Below, in pieces: positions 8,991-19,350 of a DNA stretch of 64,000 nt (position 1 is its first letter; each line of letters opens with the position of its first letter). A model generated the notes under the pieces. The model was given only the letters and a program-made list of their open reading frames with translations. It did no database searches and was not told the DNA's origin. The position numbers and the translations under genes are program-made. The stretch is from CG2-30-51-40 sp041753575 (GTDB lineage: Bacteria; Desulfobacterota; DSM-4660; Desulfatiglandales; Desulfatiglandaceae): NCBI GenBank assembly GCA_041753575.1, contig JBGSUA010000007.1, forward strand, positions 9,446-73,445, read 5' to 3'.

Positions 8991-10439
8991 TTACTTTTTC
9001 CAGAATTCCGGGGTAAGCAACACCAACACCGTATATAACTCAAGCCTGCCCACAAGCATACAAAAAATGAGTATCCATTTGCCCAGAGCGGGGACATCCA
9101 TGTAATTCAGAGTCGGGCCTACCATACCCAGACCCGGTCCTACATTGCCCATGGAAGAAGCGACCGAAGAAAACGCGCTTGTCATGTCAAGGCCGATCAT
9201 ACACATGGCAAGGGTGCAGACAATAAAAAGCAAAAAATAGAGTATCGAAAAACCCCAGATACTGCTCATGACATCACTTGGAACAGTCCTCCCTCCCAGC
9301 TTGACGGCGCTTACGGCATGGGGGTGCGCGATCCTGAAAAGCTCCTGAAAGGCGTGCTTCACTAAAAGCACTATTCTCATGATCTTCATTCCGCCACCGG
9401 TAGATCCTGCCATGGCGCCTATAAACATGCATCCGAGAAGTATCTGCTTTGAAAGCGAAGGCCATCTATCGAAATCCTCGGTAGCAAAACCGGTTGTAGT
9501 TATTATTGAGCTGACCTGGAAGGCTGCCGCTCTGAGAGATCTCCAAAAGGATTCAAACACCGTTCCATACAGGTCGAAGGCTACCAGGCCTATAAGACAC
9601 CCCACAATAATAAAGTATGTGCGACATTCCGGGTCCTTGGTGAAGGCCCCCATTTCTCCCTTTAGAAACCTGTAGTGCAGTGAAAAATTGATGCCGCCAA
9701 TCAGCATGAAAAAGATTATTACACAGTCAAAGTATGCACTGTCATAATAAGCAACACTAAGGTTCCTGGTCGAAAACCCACCGGTCGGGATTGTGCAGAG
9801 GCTGTGATTAATGGCATCAAGAATATTCATTCCTCCAACTGCAAGGAAACCTATCTCGCTTAATGTAAAAAACAAATATACCTTCCACAGGACCCTTGCT
9901 GTTTCTGACATTCTGGGTTTGAGCTTATCCACAACAGGGCTGGGAGTTTCGGCTCTGTAAAGCTGCATTCCCCCAACTCCTATGAAAGGCAGTATCGCTA
10001 TGGAAAGGACTATGATGCCCATTCCGCCAAGCCATTGGGTCATGCTCCTCCACATAAGGATGCCTGCCGGGAGGGCTTCAATGTCTTTAATTATTGACGC
10101 TCCGGTTGTTGAAAAACCCGATATTGACTCGAAATAGGCGTCACCAAAACTTGGTATGGCTCCGGAAAAGAGGTAGGGCATAGCCCCTATTAATCCCGCC
10201 CATATCCAGCCGAATGTAACTATAGCGACTCCATCACGGTGATTTAGAGAGGCCCTCTTTTCTCTGGACGTAAGGGCCGCCATTATCACTCCCGCGCCAA
10301 AGCTGACAGCAATGGAAATCAGGATTGCATAAAGATCCTTTGTATCATAAATCAGGGACACGATCAGGGGAGGAAGCATGGCGGCCGACATGAAAACGGC
10401 CAACAGTCCTGTAAATCGCAGTATAACAAGCCAGTGCAT
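8991..10439 (-). CDS. trkH: TrkH-type potassium uptake channel subunit
   Basis: This 482-residue membrane protein belongs to the TrkH/KtrB superfamily. Repeated pore-loop filter segments are visible, including SISGFSTTGASI near residue 105 and SIITTTGFATEDFDRWP near residue 310. The strand around SSVASSMGNVGPGLG carries the fourth. Multiple hydrophobic helices fill the rest. It takes up K+ across the inner membrane with the NAD-binding TrkA subunit encoded just upstream. The start overlaps the trkA stop (TGATG), so the two are translationally coupled. Confidence 0.93.
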   Translation of the reverse strand: MHWLVILRFTGLLAVFMSAAMLPPLIVSLIYDTKDLYAILISIAVSFGAGVIMAALTSREKRASLNHRDGVAIVTFGWIWAGLIGAMPYLFSGAIPSFGDAYFESISGFSTTGASIIKDIEALPAGILMWRSMTQWLGGMGIIVLSIAILPFIGVGGMQLYRAETPSPVVDKLKPRMSETARVLWKVYLFFTLSEIGFLAVGGMNILDAINHSLCTIPTGGFSTRNLSVAYYDSAYFDCVIIFFMLIGGINFSLHYRFLKGEMGAFTKDPECRTYFIIVGCLIGLVAFDLYGTVFESFWRSLRAAAFQVSSIITTTGFATEDFDRWPSLSKQILLGCMFIGAMAGSTGGGMKIMRIVLLVKHAFQELFRIAHPHAVSAVKLGGRTVPSDVMSSIWGFSILYFLLFIVCTLAMCMIGLDMTSAFSSVASSMGNVGPGLGMVGPTLNYMDVPALGKWILIFCMLVGRLELYTVLVLLTPEFWKK

Positions 10440-11797
10440 CAGAAATATTCCAGCTTGACGGTCAGGAGTCTTTCCAGCCTTGGCAGGGTATTTCTGAGCG
10501 CAAGCATGATGAGTCTGTCACCCGGCAGAACAATTGTATCCCCTTTGGGTATTATTACATCATCACCTCTCACAATGGTTGCCAGTATTGCTCCCTTGGG
10601 GAATCCAACCCTGGAAAGGGGAACGTTCACTATATCGGAGGTTTCAAGGGCCTCCGCCTCAATGGCCTCGGCGTGTTCGCCTTTCAGGGGGGCAACGGAA
10701 ATAACCTTTCCCTTCCTTATGTTCTGAAGTATCGCCCTTACGGCCGAAAGCCTCGTGTTAACCACTGGATCAATACCAAGCGTAGAGACAATAGGCAAAT
10801 AGCTTATCTTGCTTATTCGAGTAATCGTCCTTTTGGCTCCCAGGGCCTTTGCTAGCAGCGAGACAAAGACGTTGTTTTCTTCGTCCTCAGTGAGGGCCAC
10901 AACCAAGTCCATCTCTCCGATATTTTCCTCCAGCAGCAGGTCTTGATCGGTTCCATCGCCGTTTATCACAATGGTCTTTTCGAGCATCTCCGCAAGCTGG
11001 TTGCACTTCTCGGGATCTCTTTCAAAAAGCTTCACAGCAATCTTTTTCTTCTCAAGCAGCTTTGCGAGTTCGGTGCCCGCCTGACCGGCCCCCACGATAA
11101 GGACCCGCGCCACAGCCTCCTGGCTGACCTTAAAGACTCCGGCCAGCACCTCCGGCACTTCCTCAGCTTTTATAACAAGATAGACGAGATCCCCCGCCTT
11201 GATAATGTCCTGCCCTCTTGGAATAAACAGAACGCCCCCCCTTACTACTGCGCCGATAAGAAATGTGCCCCTCAGGTCTTGAAACGAACTCAGGGGAGTC
11301 CCGTCAAGGGGAGAATATTTCGAGACGGTCAGACCAATAATTTTTACTCTGCCCTCAACAAAGTCTATGACCTCGGAAGCACCGGGAACTTCTATAAGAT
11401 CCAGGATATTCCTCACCAGTACATGCTCCGGGCTTATGATATGATCAATGCCGAGAAGTTCTCGGTCAAAAATGTTCGGGTCCAGGTACTCATAATTACG
11501 GACTCGGGCCACCTTTGTCATGACGGGGTTCAGCTTTCGTGCTATCATGCAGGCAACCAGGTTCACCTCATCGCTGTCCGTAACTGCAACCAGCATGTCC
11601 GCGTTTGCTATGCCGGCTTCCTGGAGCAGGCGAGCACTGGTGCCGTGACCAAGCATGGCCTTTACATCCAGGTTTTCATTCACCCTCTTGATCTTGGAGG
11701 CGTCCTTGTCAATAAGAATAACGTCGTGTTTCTCCTCGGAGAGCCTCTTGGCGATATGAAAACCTACCTCCCCCGCGCCCACAATCAAAGTCTTCAA
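10439..11797 (-). CDS. trkA: TrkA potassium transport regulatory subunit (two RCK modules)
   Basis: The protein has two Rossmann/RCK_N modules with NAD motifs VGAGEVGFHIAKRL near the N-terminus and IVGAGQAGTELAKLL near residue 210, each followed by an RCK_C domain. This is the classic full-length TrkA. I chose the TTG at 11797 because it gives the family N-terminus (MKTLIVGAGEVG) nine bases after TGAGG. The frame is open to an ATG at 11869, but that would add an unconserved hydrophobic stretch. trkH follows with a one-base overlap. Confidence 0.9.
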   Translation of the reverse strand: MKTLIVGAGEVGFHIAKRLSEEKHDVILIDKDASKIKRVNENLDVKAMLGHGTSARLLQEAGIANADMLVAVTDSDEVNLVACMIARKLNPVMTKVARVRNYEYLDPNIFDRELLGIDHIISPEHVLVRNILDLIEVPGASEVIDFVEGRVKIIGLTVSKYSPLDGTPLSSFQDLRGTFLIGAVVRGGVLFIPRGQDIIKAGDLVYLVIKAEEVPEVLAGVFKVSQEAVARVLIVGAGQAGTELAKLLEKKKIAVKLFERDPEKCNQLAEMLEKTIVINGDGTDQDLLLEENIGEMDLVVALTEDEENNVFVSLLAKALGAKRTITRISKISYLPIVSTLGIDPVVNTRLSAVRAILQNIRKGKVISVAPLKGEHAEAIEAEALETSDIVNVPLSRVGFPKGAILATIVRGDDVIIPKGDTIVLPGDRLIMLALRNTLPRLERLLTVKLEYF

Positions 11798-12048
11798 ATC
11801 CAAACACCTCAGAATCCACCCCAGGAGGGTAGAATAAACTATAGTTTCCGAGATCATAGCCCCGAGCATGAAAAAGTCAATACAGGATGAATTAATTATT
11901 CTTAATTATAGCTCGTTTTGCTATATTGTTGTACTTTTCCCCGGCTCCTTAAGCCGCTATACGATATTTGAAAAAGCCATGCGCTGTGCTATGATTGCTT
12001 TATTGTCGAGGTGCAGAAATCTCAGGGACACCTCCGGGAGGTAAAACC

Positions 12049-14478
12049 ATGGAAGAGTTTCCTCAGGATTTACTGAAAAGAATAGAGCAGCTCGAACATG
12101 TCCTTGTGAAGGTCCCCATGCAGGACGAAACCATCTGGGAGGGACTTTTTCTGCTGGACGCCCTGTTCAACGGCTCTCCCGATAGAATTCTCGTTCTCTC
12201 CGCCGACGGGAGTATCCTCACACTCAATTCATCTGCAGCCGCCGCTTTTGGAAAAGAGCCAGAAGAGCTTATCGGAAAAAATCCCTTTGCTATGTTTCCT
12301 TCTCCAGTAATGCAAAGACGAAGAACCTACCACGATCAGGTCGTATCAAGCGGAAAGCCGGTTAGTTATCAAGATGAGCGTGGCGGTATATATCTCAATA
12401 CGACGCTTTTTCCGATCATGAGTGAGAGCGGGAAAGTGGCAAAGGTTATTGTAGTAGGCCGTGACTACAGCGTTTTCAGGGCGAGAGAAGAGGTGCTCAG
12501 ATCCTATAGAGACAGGTCGCAAATCCTGGTCCAGGAGAGGACAAGGGAGCTTGAAGAAGTAAACGCAAGACTCTCCGCCATGATCTCTGGCATGGAAGAG
12601 GGAGTTGTCTTCGCAAACTCAAAGGATCTGGTAACTGAGGTAAATGAATATTTCTGCCGTTTTGTCGGAAAGGACAGAGAGGAGATAGTAGGCAAGAATA
12701 TCAGGGAGTTCCACACAGACAATATAAATCAAAAGGTCTTAGGTCATTTGGAAGATTTCCGGGAGCATCCCGGGGCCTCACCTGTAATCACGCAAAAGGC
12801 CATTCAGGGGGTTGAAGTCATCCTGAGACTCCAGCCGATATACTATGAAGATGAATACCAGGGAGTGCTCCTTAACATTATAAACGTTAACCCTCTGGTC
12901 CAGGCAAGAACACAGGCAGAGCAGGCCAATCGAGCAAAGAGTGAATTTCTTGCCAATATGAGCCACGAGATCCGCACGCCCCTGAACGGCATAATCGGCA
13001 TGACCGAACTGGCCCTGGCGACCGAACTCAACAGGGAACAGCGCGAATATCTTGAGATCGTAAAGAACTCTGCGGACTCACTCCTTACTATTCTCAATGA
13101 CATCCTTGATTTCTCCAAGATAGAAGCCCGCAAGCTTGAGCTTGAGCAGATGGATTTCGACCTTAGAACGACGATTGAGAACGCAGCAGGCACTATGGCA
13201 GCAAAGGCCCATGCAAAGGGCCTTGAGTTGACCTGTCGCATCAAGCCGGATGTACCTACCGCCCTAGTGGGAGACCCCACGAGATTGCGCCAGGTGCTCA
13301 TGAATCTTACTGGAAATTCGATTAAGTTCACAAACAGAGGAGAGATCGCGATTCGTGTTGAGGTCGCCGAGGAATCAGAAGAGGCGGTATTACTCGCCTT
13401 CTTTGTCACGGATACGGGAATGGGCATACCTTCTGACAAAATATCACTCATTTTTGAATCTTTCCGGCAGGCCGATGGCTCCATTACAAGGACTTACGGG
13501 GGCACGGGGCTGGGGCTGGCCATATCAAAACAGCTTGTGGAACTCATGGGAGGTGATATCCAGGTAGAAAGCGAACCAGGGAAAGGTAGCACATTCAGAT
13601 TTACTTCGCGCTTCGGCCTGGCAAAAAAACCCATCACGTCAAAACCAAGACCGGCCGTTCATGATCTAACGGGAATAAGGGTGCTGATAGTGGATGACAA
13701 TGCCACCAACCGTCAGATATTCAAGGAAATGGCGGAATCCTGGGGTCTTGAGGCAAGCGAGGCCAAAGATGCCGAGCAGGCTGTTGAAATCATGGATTCC
13801 GCAAGTAGAGATGCCTGTCCCTTTGACATTATGCTTCTGGATTGCAGCATGCCCGGGACAGACGGCTTTTCTCTGGCCCGTAAGGTCAACACCCTTGATC
13901 AAGAGAGAAGAACCAGGATAATACTTCTCACCTCCATGGGGGAGAAAGGAGATATATCACGCTGTAAGGAGTTGGGTATAGCGGGCTATCTTCTAAAACC
14001 AATAAGACAGTCGGAACTTCTAGAGGCTATAACCATGGCCCTGGGATATAAAGCCAGGGAAGAAGAAACAGTTATAACAAGGCATCTGATCCAGGACGCA
14101 AGGAAGAGGATGAAGATCCTCCTTGCGGAAGACAACGCGACTAACCAAAAGCTTGCATTAAGACTCCTTGAAAAAAGAGGTCACTCAGTGGTAATAGCCA
14201 ATAACGGCAAAGAGGCACTGGCAAAACTGGAAGACGATATCTTTGATCTCATTCTCATGGACATACAGATGCCTGAGATGGACGGACTTGAGGCAACCGG
14301 GCTTATAAGGGAAAAGGAGAAAAGAAAAGGAGGCCATGTCCCGATAGTCGCGATGACTGCCCACGCGATGAAAGGCGACAGGGAACGCTGCCTGGAAGCA
14401 GGGATGGACGACTACGTATCAAAACCCATAAACCCGGGAGAGCTATTTGCCGCGATTGAAAGGTTCGGGGACGTTTGA
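12049..14478 (+). CDS. hybrid sensor histidine kinase, PAS-PAS-HisKA-HATPase-REC-REC
   Basis: Starting at ATG 12049 (GGAGG seven bases upstream), the protein has 809 residues. Two PAS domains lie at about 35-150 and 185-290. The phosphoacceptor helix carries FLANMSHEIRTPLNGIIG, followed by an ATPase domain with GTGLGLAISKQLVELMGG. Two receiver domains follow, VLIVDDNATNRQ with acceptor region MLLDCSMPG, and ILLAEDNATNQK with LILMDIQMP. No membrane segment is present, so it probably senses a cytoplasmic signal. No DNA-binding regulator is adjacent. Its last 67 bases overlap the convergent lipB frame. Confidence 0.9.
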   Translation: MEEFPQDLLKRIEQLEHVLVKVPMQDETIWEGLFLLDALFNGSPDRILVLSADGSILTLNSSAAAAFGKEPEELIGKNPFAMFPSPVMQRRRTYHDQVVSSGKPVSYQDERGGIYLNTTLFPIMSESGKVAKVIVVGRDYSVFRAREEVLRSYRDRSQILVQERTRELEEVNARLSAMISGMEEGVVFANSKDLVTEVNEYFCRFVGKDREEIVGKNIREFHTDNINQKVLGHLEDFREHPGASPVITQKAIQGVEVILRLQPIYYEDEYQGVLLNIINVNPLVQARTQAEQANRAKSEFLANMSHEIRTPLNGIIGMTELALATELNREQREYLEIVKNSADSLLTILNDILDFSKIEARKLELEQMDFDLRTTIENAAGTMAAKAHAKGLELTCRIKPDVPTALVGDPTRLRQVLMNLTGNSIKFTNRGEIAIRVEVAEESEEAVLLAFFVTDTGMGIPSDKISLIFESFRQADGSITRTYGGTGLGLAISKQLVELMGGDIQVESEPGKGSTFRFTSRFGLAKKPITSKPRPAVHDLTGIRVLIVDDNATNRQIFKEMAESWGLEASEAKDAEQAVEIMDSASRDACPFDIMLLDCSMPGTDGFSLARKVNTLDQERRTRIILLTSMGEKGDISRCKELGIAGYLLKPIRQSELLEAITMALGYKAREEETVITRHLIQDARKRMKILLAEDNATNQKLALRLLEKRGHSVVIANNGKEALAKLEDDIFDLILMDIQMPEMDGLEATGLIREKEKRKGGHVPIVAMTAHAMKGDRERCLEAGMDDYVSKPINPGELFAAIERFGDV

Positions 14479-15092
14479 AAGACATCCCCGAATGCAATAA
14501 TCAAAGCATCGCGCACCTCATCAAAGCCGGGAGGAGCTTCTAAGATCTTCTCAACGCTTGTCACCCCTCTGTCTTTGATTCCACAGGGGACAATAAAGGA
14601 AAAATATTTAAGATCACAGGCAATATTGAGAGCAAAACCATGTGAGGTTATGCCGTTCTTATTAACCTTTATTCCTATCGCCGCTATCTTTTCTTGACCA
14701 ACCCACACGCCCGGATACCCCGGAGACCGCTCCCCCGAAATACCGAATCGCTTTAGAGCAATTATGATTACTTCTTCAAGATCTCTAACATACTTCATTA
14801 GGTCAATCCCCCTGGGCTTCATATCCATTATCGGATAGCCCACAAGCTGACCCGGGCCGTGATATGTCACATCCCCTCCCCTGTCCACCAAGTGAAAGGC
14901 AACCCCTTCGGCCTCAAACTCCGCCCTGTTTATGGGAAAGGAGTTGGGGCTTCCGTGGGCGCCTACCGTATAGGTATGAGGGTGCTCAAGCAAGAGAACT
15001 GTATCAGGGATTTTTCCAAGTGAACGAAGAGAACCAAGTTCTTTCTGGAGCAGCAGGGCTTCCTCGTAGCGACGCCTTCCGAGCCAGAACAC
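14412..15092 (-). CDS. lipB: octanoyltransferase (lipoate biosynthesis)
   Basis: The family motifs are in order: RRRYEEALLLQKEL, LEHPHTYTVGAHGSP, the signature GGDVTYHGPGQLVGYPI and the substrate-pocket segment EKIAAIGIKV with the conserved lysine. NIACDLKYFSFIVPCGI carries the catalytic cysteine. LipB transfers octanoyl from ACP to lipoyl domains. The start is uncertain. The frame is open to 15284, but that region contains the hairpin that ends the upstream OmpA gene, so I chose the GTG at 15092, which gives a normal LipB N-terminus; TTG 15155 is the alternative. The 3' end overlaps the convergent kinase gene by 67 bases. Confidence 0.85.
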   Translation of the reverse strand: MFWLGRRRYEEALLLQKELGSLRSLGKIPDTVLLLEHPHTYTVGAHGSPNSFPINRAEFEAEGVAFHLVDRGGDVTYHGPGQLVGYPIMDMKPRGIDLMKYVRDLEEVIIIALKRFGISGERSPGYPGVWVGQEKIAAIGIKVNKNGITSHGFALNIACDLKYFSFIVPCGIKDRGVTSVEKILEAPPGFDEVRDALIIAFGDVFQTSPNLSIAANSSPGFMGFDT

Positions 15093-15245
15093 ACTCAGCG
15101 GCGAGGCTACATTTTCGCTAGCGCCGTAAAGGGTTATTGGCCTGACCGGGTCCAAAAGGACTAAAGACCTACCAGGCGTAACCAAGAGTGAACATGTAAA
15201 GGGAGTCCTCCGATCCAAGGATTTCAAAGGGCATGCGGTATGGAA

Positions 15246-15275
15246 AGAGAAGGGCGATCTGTGTCGCCCTTCTCT
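15246..15275 (-). terminator. strong hairpin ending the OmpA/vWA gene
   Basis: A perfect 12-base-pair stem (AGAGAAGGGCGA with TCGCCCTTCTCT, six-base loop) begins 12 bases past the stop of the OmpA-like gene on the minus strand. The U-tract is short (TT then CC), so it may act partly as an mRNA-stabilising hairpin. Confidence 0.65.
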
Positions 15276-15287
15276 CCAAGACATCTT

Positions 15288-16547
15288 CTATTTTATAACA
15301 GTTATCTCCACGCGCCTGTTCTTGGCCCGCCCCTCCTCTGAGTTGTTAGGCACGGCCGGTCTTGTCAGGCCGTAGCCCTTGGCCGAAAGCTGCTGGGCAG
15401 GTACGCCCAAACTTTCGAGGTGCTTCTTGACCGAGTTGGCCCTTCTCTCAGAAAGGCCCTGATTATATTCCTTCGTCCCTATGTCGCAGGCATGTCCTTC
15501 AAGCACCACCTTGAGACCCGGGTTGGCCTTGAATACCGAGGCAACCTCTGCCAAATTCTTGGCGTAACCATTCTTTATATCGGTCTTATCAAAGTCAAAC
15601 CAAACGCCTTCAATTACCCAGCATCCCCGGCTATCCACCATTGCTCCCCTGGGTGTTCCAGGGCATTGATCAACATTGTCCAGGACGCCGTCGCCATCAC
15701 TGTCAAGGGCGCCTACAGCAGCCACAGGGGCTGCCTTCATGGGACATCCGTCTGCATCTACCTTCACGCCCTTAGGAGTGTTAGGACATTTATCTCTGTC
15801 ATCCAGCACACCGTCCCCATCACTGTCCTTAACACCGGCTTTCTGTATGAATACCTTTTCGACAAAATCAGCCATTGCGGAAGAGGAGGAAATATCCTTG
15901 GCGTTTGAGGCAAAACCGCACCCTCCGGCTGCAGCTACCTGGTCAAGAAGCTGTTTGCCTTCCGGGGTATCGCCGATCTGGATGGTATATATACACAAGT
16001 TATCCCCCATGGCCTTTTTAAGAGCAGCGGCTGGGGCAACAGGAGCCTTTTCCATCTGCAACCCGTCGCTTACAATAATAAGGGCTGTTTTCCCAGCGAG
16101 TTTTGTTATATCCGGGCCGGCACCCACAAGGGCGTCGTCAAGCGGACTGTTTCCGCCGGTGCACTTAACCTTGTTAACCGCGTCAGCCAGATCAGCCTTC
16201 GCATATGGGGTCATACCGTATATCAGAGATGTTGTCCCCTTGGGAAGGCACTCCCCCTGCCCGAAGGTCCTTAACCCCCCCTTGAACGCCAGTTCCGGGA
16301 TAGTCTGATTCATCCTGTTGACGATATCTTTGGCGAGGTTCAGCTTCATCCTTCCATCATACTTATCTGACATTGATGTAGAACCATCTAAGATTATCAG
16401 GAAATTATCTACCTTCTGTACATAGTCCTTTGCCGTAAACTTGTAAGGCTCGAAAACCGAATCGTTCATCTGAGCCTTTTGCGCAGCGCAGCCAAAAAAA
16501 ACCATAGCCAAAACCGCAACCCCTAACCTTGAAATAACCTTAGTCAT
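15288..16547 (-). CDS. OmpA-family lipoprotein with von Willebrand A and thrombospondin type 3 repeats
   Basis: This 419-residue protein has an N-terminal lipoprotein-type signal ending in FFGC. A von Willebrand A domain (about 45-235) carries the metal-site motif NFLIILDGSTSMSDK. Two calcium-binding thrombospondin type 3 repeats follow, DSDGDGVLDDRDKCPNTP and DSDGDGVLDNVDQCPGTP. The C-terminal OmpA domain has the peptidoglycan-binding segment GLSERRANSVKKHLESLG and ends NRRVEITVIK. It probably links the outer membrane to the cell wall. It stands alone with its own downstream hairpin. Confidence 0.88.
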   Translation of the reverse strand: MTKVISRLGVAVLAMVFFGCAAQKAQMNDSVFEPYKFTAKDYVQKVDNFLIILDGSTSMSDKYDGRMKLNLAKDIVNRMNQTIPELAFKGGLRTFGQGECLPKGTTSLIYGMTPYAKADLADAVNKVKCTGGNSPLDDALVGAGPDITKLAGKTALIIVSDGLQMEKAPVAPAAALKKAMGDNLCIYTIQIGDTPEGKQLLDQVAAAGGCGFASNAKDISSSSAMADFVEKVFIQKAGVKDSDGDGVLDDRDKCPNTPKGVKVDADGCPMKAAPVAAVGALDSDGDGVLDNVDQCPGTPRGAMVDSRGCWVIEGVWFDFDKTDIKNGYAKNLAEVASVFKANPGLKVVLEGHACDIGTKEYNQGLSERRANSVKKHLESLGVPAQQLSAKGYGLTRPAVPNNSEEGRAKNRRVEITVIK

Positions 16548-16665
16548 CTCATCAATCCCCCATTTCTAGAAAACTTTTTCGTTGATCTCGAACCATACCT
16601 GACCCTGTGCATTTTTCTTCCTTACCTAAATATATTTTTTTAAATTAACAACTGTCCTTGAAAAT

Positions 16666-19350
16666 TCAAGAGGCGCCCTTAGCCAAAGAAATAAAATCAA
16701 TGCAGAGCTTATATTCGGCTGTGCCCGGATCCTGGCATACACCCATTCCCAGCTTCTCCGCAAGGGCAAGCATACTCTTGTTTTCCTTCAGGGCCGCTCC
16801 CGTAACGGTCTTAAAACCCCTGGCCTCCGCTATCCTGAGACATCGTTTGAGAAGGCTGGAACCGATGCCCATGCCGTGCCACGGATCCCCCACAAGCACT
16901 GCCGCTTCGCCTGTCTTGCCGTCCGGATCTCCCGTTATCCTTGCGACCCCGAGCATCTTCTCGGCCCCGGGACCATCTTCAAGCGCTACAAGGGCTATCT
17001 CCCGGTCATAGTCTATCTGAGTGAACCGTGCGAGCATGGCAGGGGTCAATTCCTTTATCCTTCCCAGAAACCGGTGATAAAGGCTTGTGGATGAAACCGA
17101 TTTCAGGAATTCCGTAAAAAGCGGATAATCCTCCGGTTTAACCGGACGCACAAATAACCGGAAGCCCTCTTCCGTCTTTATATGCGCCTCATATTCTTCC
17201 GGATATGGGCTTATCACAAGGTGGAGAGGAGAATGGAAGTGCGCGGATGCGGTCAGAACGCGCGCGTCCACCACTACGGAGCGCCCGTTTTTGATCAGGA
17301 CAGGATTCATGTCGAGTTCCGCAATTTCCGGAAAATCAATGAGCAACTGGGATAGCCGCACGATCATCTCCTCCAGCATCTCCATATCGGCAGGCGCCCT
17401 GTTCCTGTAACCCTTGAGGAGCGAGTAGGCCTTTGTCTCCTGCATGAGCCTTGAGGCAAGAAGCCTGTTCATGGGCGGAAGACCGAGTGCCCTGTCCTTC
17501 AAGACCTCGGTAAAGATCCCTCCCATCCCGAAAAGGATTACCGGGCCGAAATTAGGATCTCTCTTTGCCCCAAGGAGTATCTCGTAATCGGGACTTGCGA
17601 AAAAGGGCTGCAGGGTTACTCCGGTGATCCTGGCATCGGGCTTATAGCGTCTGCCCGCATCCAATATGCGCCTGAAGGCCGACCGCACATCATCATCCGA
17701 TCGCAGATCCAGCACAACCCCGCCGGCCTCGGTCTTATGGGTGATATCGGGTGAGTGCAATTTCATGACAAGAGGATAGCCCATCTCCCGGCCAAGCCGG
17801 GATGCTTCATCTTCGTTTGCGGCGGTCTCGGTTCTTATGACGGGAAGCCCGTAGGCCGCAAGTATCTCCTTGGACTCCGACTCGCCCATGAACTCCCCCT
17901 CGTGAGCCCGAGTGATTAGTGCTCCGGCTTTTTCTGCGTCAAAGGCCATATCAGTTGCGAGCTTTGGGGGTATCTCAAGGAGCATCTCCATGTTCCGGGC
18001 ATACTCCACCATATAGAGAAATGCCCTTACGGCCCTTTCAGGGGTCTCGTAAGTTGGAATGCCTGCGTCGTTCAGTACCTGAAGCGCCCTCGCGATGCTC
18101 TTCCCTCCCATCCAGCATGTAAATACGGGATATCTCCGTCCCTTCATGGCAGCGGCCAGGGCCTCCGCTACCTGAGTAGGCTCGGTCAGGGCCTGGGGCG
18201 CTAGGATCACCAAAACGCCGTCTGATTCCTTTGACTCAAAGCAGATCTCAAGCACATTCCTGAAGCGCTCCGCCGATGCGTCTCCCAGGATATCTATGGG
18301 ATTGCCGCGGCTCCAGAAAGGGGGAAGGATCTCATCGAGCTTCCGCATGGTATCGGGATCGAGGGACGCAGGGGCATGACCGAATCGGGCCAGCGTATCA
18401 GCCGCCATGACCCCCGGTCCGCCTCCGTTGGTAACTATGGAAAGCCTGGGCCCCCTGGGGGTAGGCTGTTTGGCCGTGAGTTCGGCGCAGTCAAAGAGCT
18501 GCTGGATCGTCTCCACCCGTACGATACCGGCCCTCTTGAAGGCCGCATCATAGACCGCGTCCTCCCCGGCCATGGCCCCCGTGTGAGAAGCCGCCGCCTT
18601 TGCGCCGGCAGGGCTTCTTCCGGATTTGAGCACAATGATGGGTTTTACGCGGGAGACGGCCCTTGCCGCGCTCATGAACTTCCTGAAATTGCTAAGACTC
18701 TCTATATAGAGCAGGATACTCTGGGCAGAAGGATCGTTTCCCAGATAATCTATCACATCGCCGAAATCCACATCCAGCATTGAGCCTATGCTTACGAAGT
18801 GGCTGAAGCCTATCTTTTCCTTGAAGGCCAGATCCAGAATGGCCGTGCAGATGGCCCCGCTCTGGGAGACAAAGGCCAGGTTTCCCGTAACGGGCATCTC
18901 GGAAGCAAAGCTCGCATTCAGGTTTCCTCTCGGCCTAATGATGCCAAGGCAGTTGGGACCAACTATCCTCAGTCCCCCTTCGTATGAGATCGCCCTAATC
19001 CTTTCCTCTATCTCCCTCCCCTTCTCCCCTACCTCCTTGCCTCCGGCCGATATAACGATGGCCCCGCCGACCTTTCTCTCAACACATTCTTCCACGATCT
19101 CCGGCACAGTCTGAATGGGAGTCGCTATCACGGCAAGATCCACCCCTTCACCAATTTCCGTTACGCTCTTAAACGATGCCCTGCCATAGACCTTTTCGTA
19201 TTTGGGGTTGACGGGCAGTACCTCTCCCCTGAAGCCGCCCTCAACAAGGTTTTTCATTATGGCATTTCCGATGCTGCCCTGCTTTTCACTTGCGCCTACA
19301 ACAACTATCCTCTGGGGCTCAAAGACCCTTTGGAGATTATACTGTCCCAT
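16666..19350 (-). CDS. ADP-forming acyl-CoA synthetase fused to a GNAT acetyltransferase domain (Pat/PatZ-like)
   Basis: The 894-residue protein has the four-part order of this family. First is a CoA-binding Rossmann domain (IVVVGASEKQGSIGNAIMKN). Next are succinyl-CoA-ligase-like flavodoxin domains, with the phospho-histidine-type segment KAAASHTGAMAG near residue 250, and then an ATP-grasp domain (GREMGYPLVMKLHSPDITHK, about residues 490-700). Last is a GNAT domain (about 735-890) with DPWHGMGIGSSLLKRCL. Members are either ADP-forming acetyl-CoA synthetases or protein-lysine acetyltransferases, and the sequence alone does not decide which. The start follows AAGGG by six bases. Confidence 0.88.
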   Translation of the reverse strand: MGQYNLQRVFEPQRIVVVGASEKQGSIGNAIMKNLVEGGFRGEVLPVNPKYEKVYGRASFKSVTEIGEGVDLAVIATPIQTVPEIVEECVERKVGGAIVISAGGKEVGEKGREIEERIRAISYEGGLRIVGPNCLGIIRPRGNLNASFASEMPVTGNLAFVSQSGAICTAILDLAFKEKIGFSHFVSIGSMLDVDFGDVIDYLGNDPSAQSILLYIESLSNFRKFMSAARAVSRVKPIIVLKSGRSPAGAKAAASHTGAMAGEDAVYDAAFKRAGIVRVETIQQLFDCAELTAKQPTPRGPRLSIVTNGGGPGVMAADTLARFGHAPASLDPDTMRKLDEILPPFWSRGNPIDILGDASAERFRNVLEICFESKESDGVLVILAPQALTEPTQVAEALAAAMKGRRYPVFTCWMGGKSIARALQVLNDAGIPTYETPERAVRAFLYMVEYARNMEMLLEIPPKLATDMAFDAEKAGALITRAHEGEFMGESESKEILAAYGLPVIRTETAANEDEASRLGREMGYPLVMKLHSPDITHKTEAGGVVLDLRSDDDVRSAFRRILDAGRRYKPDARITGVTLQPFFASPDYEILLGAKRDPNFGPVILFGMGGIFTEVLKDRALGLPPMNRLLASRLMQETKAYSLLKGYRNRAPADMEMLEEMIVRLSQLLIDFPEIAELDMNPVLIKNGRSVVVDARVLTASAHFHSPLHLVISPYPEEYEAHIKTEEGFRLFVRPVKPEDYPLFTEFLKSVSSTSLYHRFLGRIKELTPAMLARFTQIDYDREIALVALEDGPGAEKMLGVARITGDPDGKTGEAAVLVGDPWHGMGIGSSLLKRCLRIAEARGFKTVTGAALKENKSMLALAEKLGMGVCQDPGTAEYKLCIDFISLAKGAS

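Noticed and set aside
15175..15290. Minus-strand frame ending SLYMFTLGYAW, like the tail of an outer-membrane barrel
   Set aside because: It has no start, lies across the hairpin after the OmpA gene and is only about 38 codons long; probably coincidence.
16657..16670. CTTGAAAATTCAAG palindrome as a terminator of the acyl-CoA synthetase gene
   Set aside because: It overlaps the stop codon, leaves no loop and is not followed directly by a T-run.
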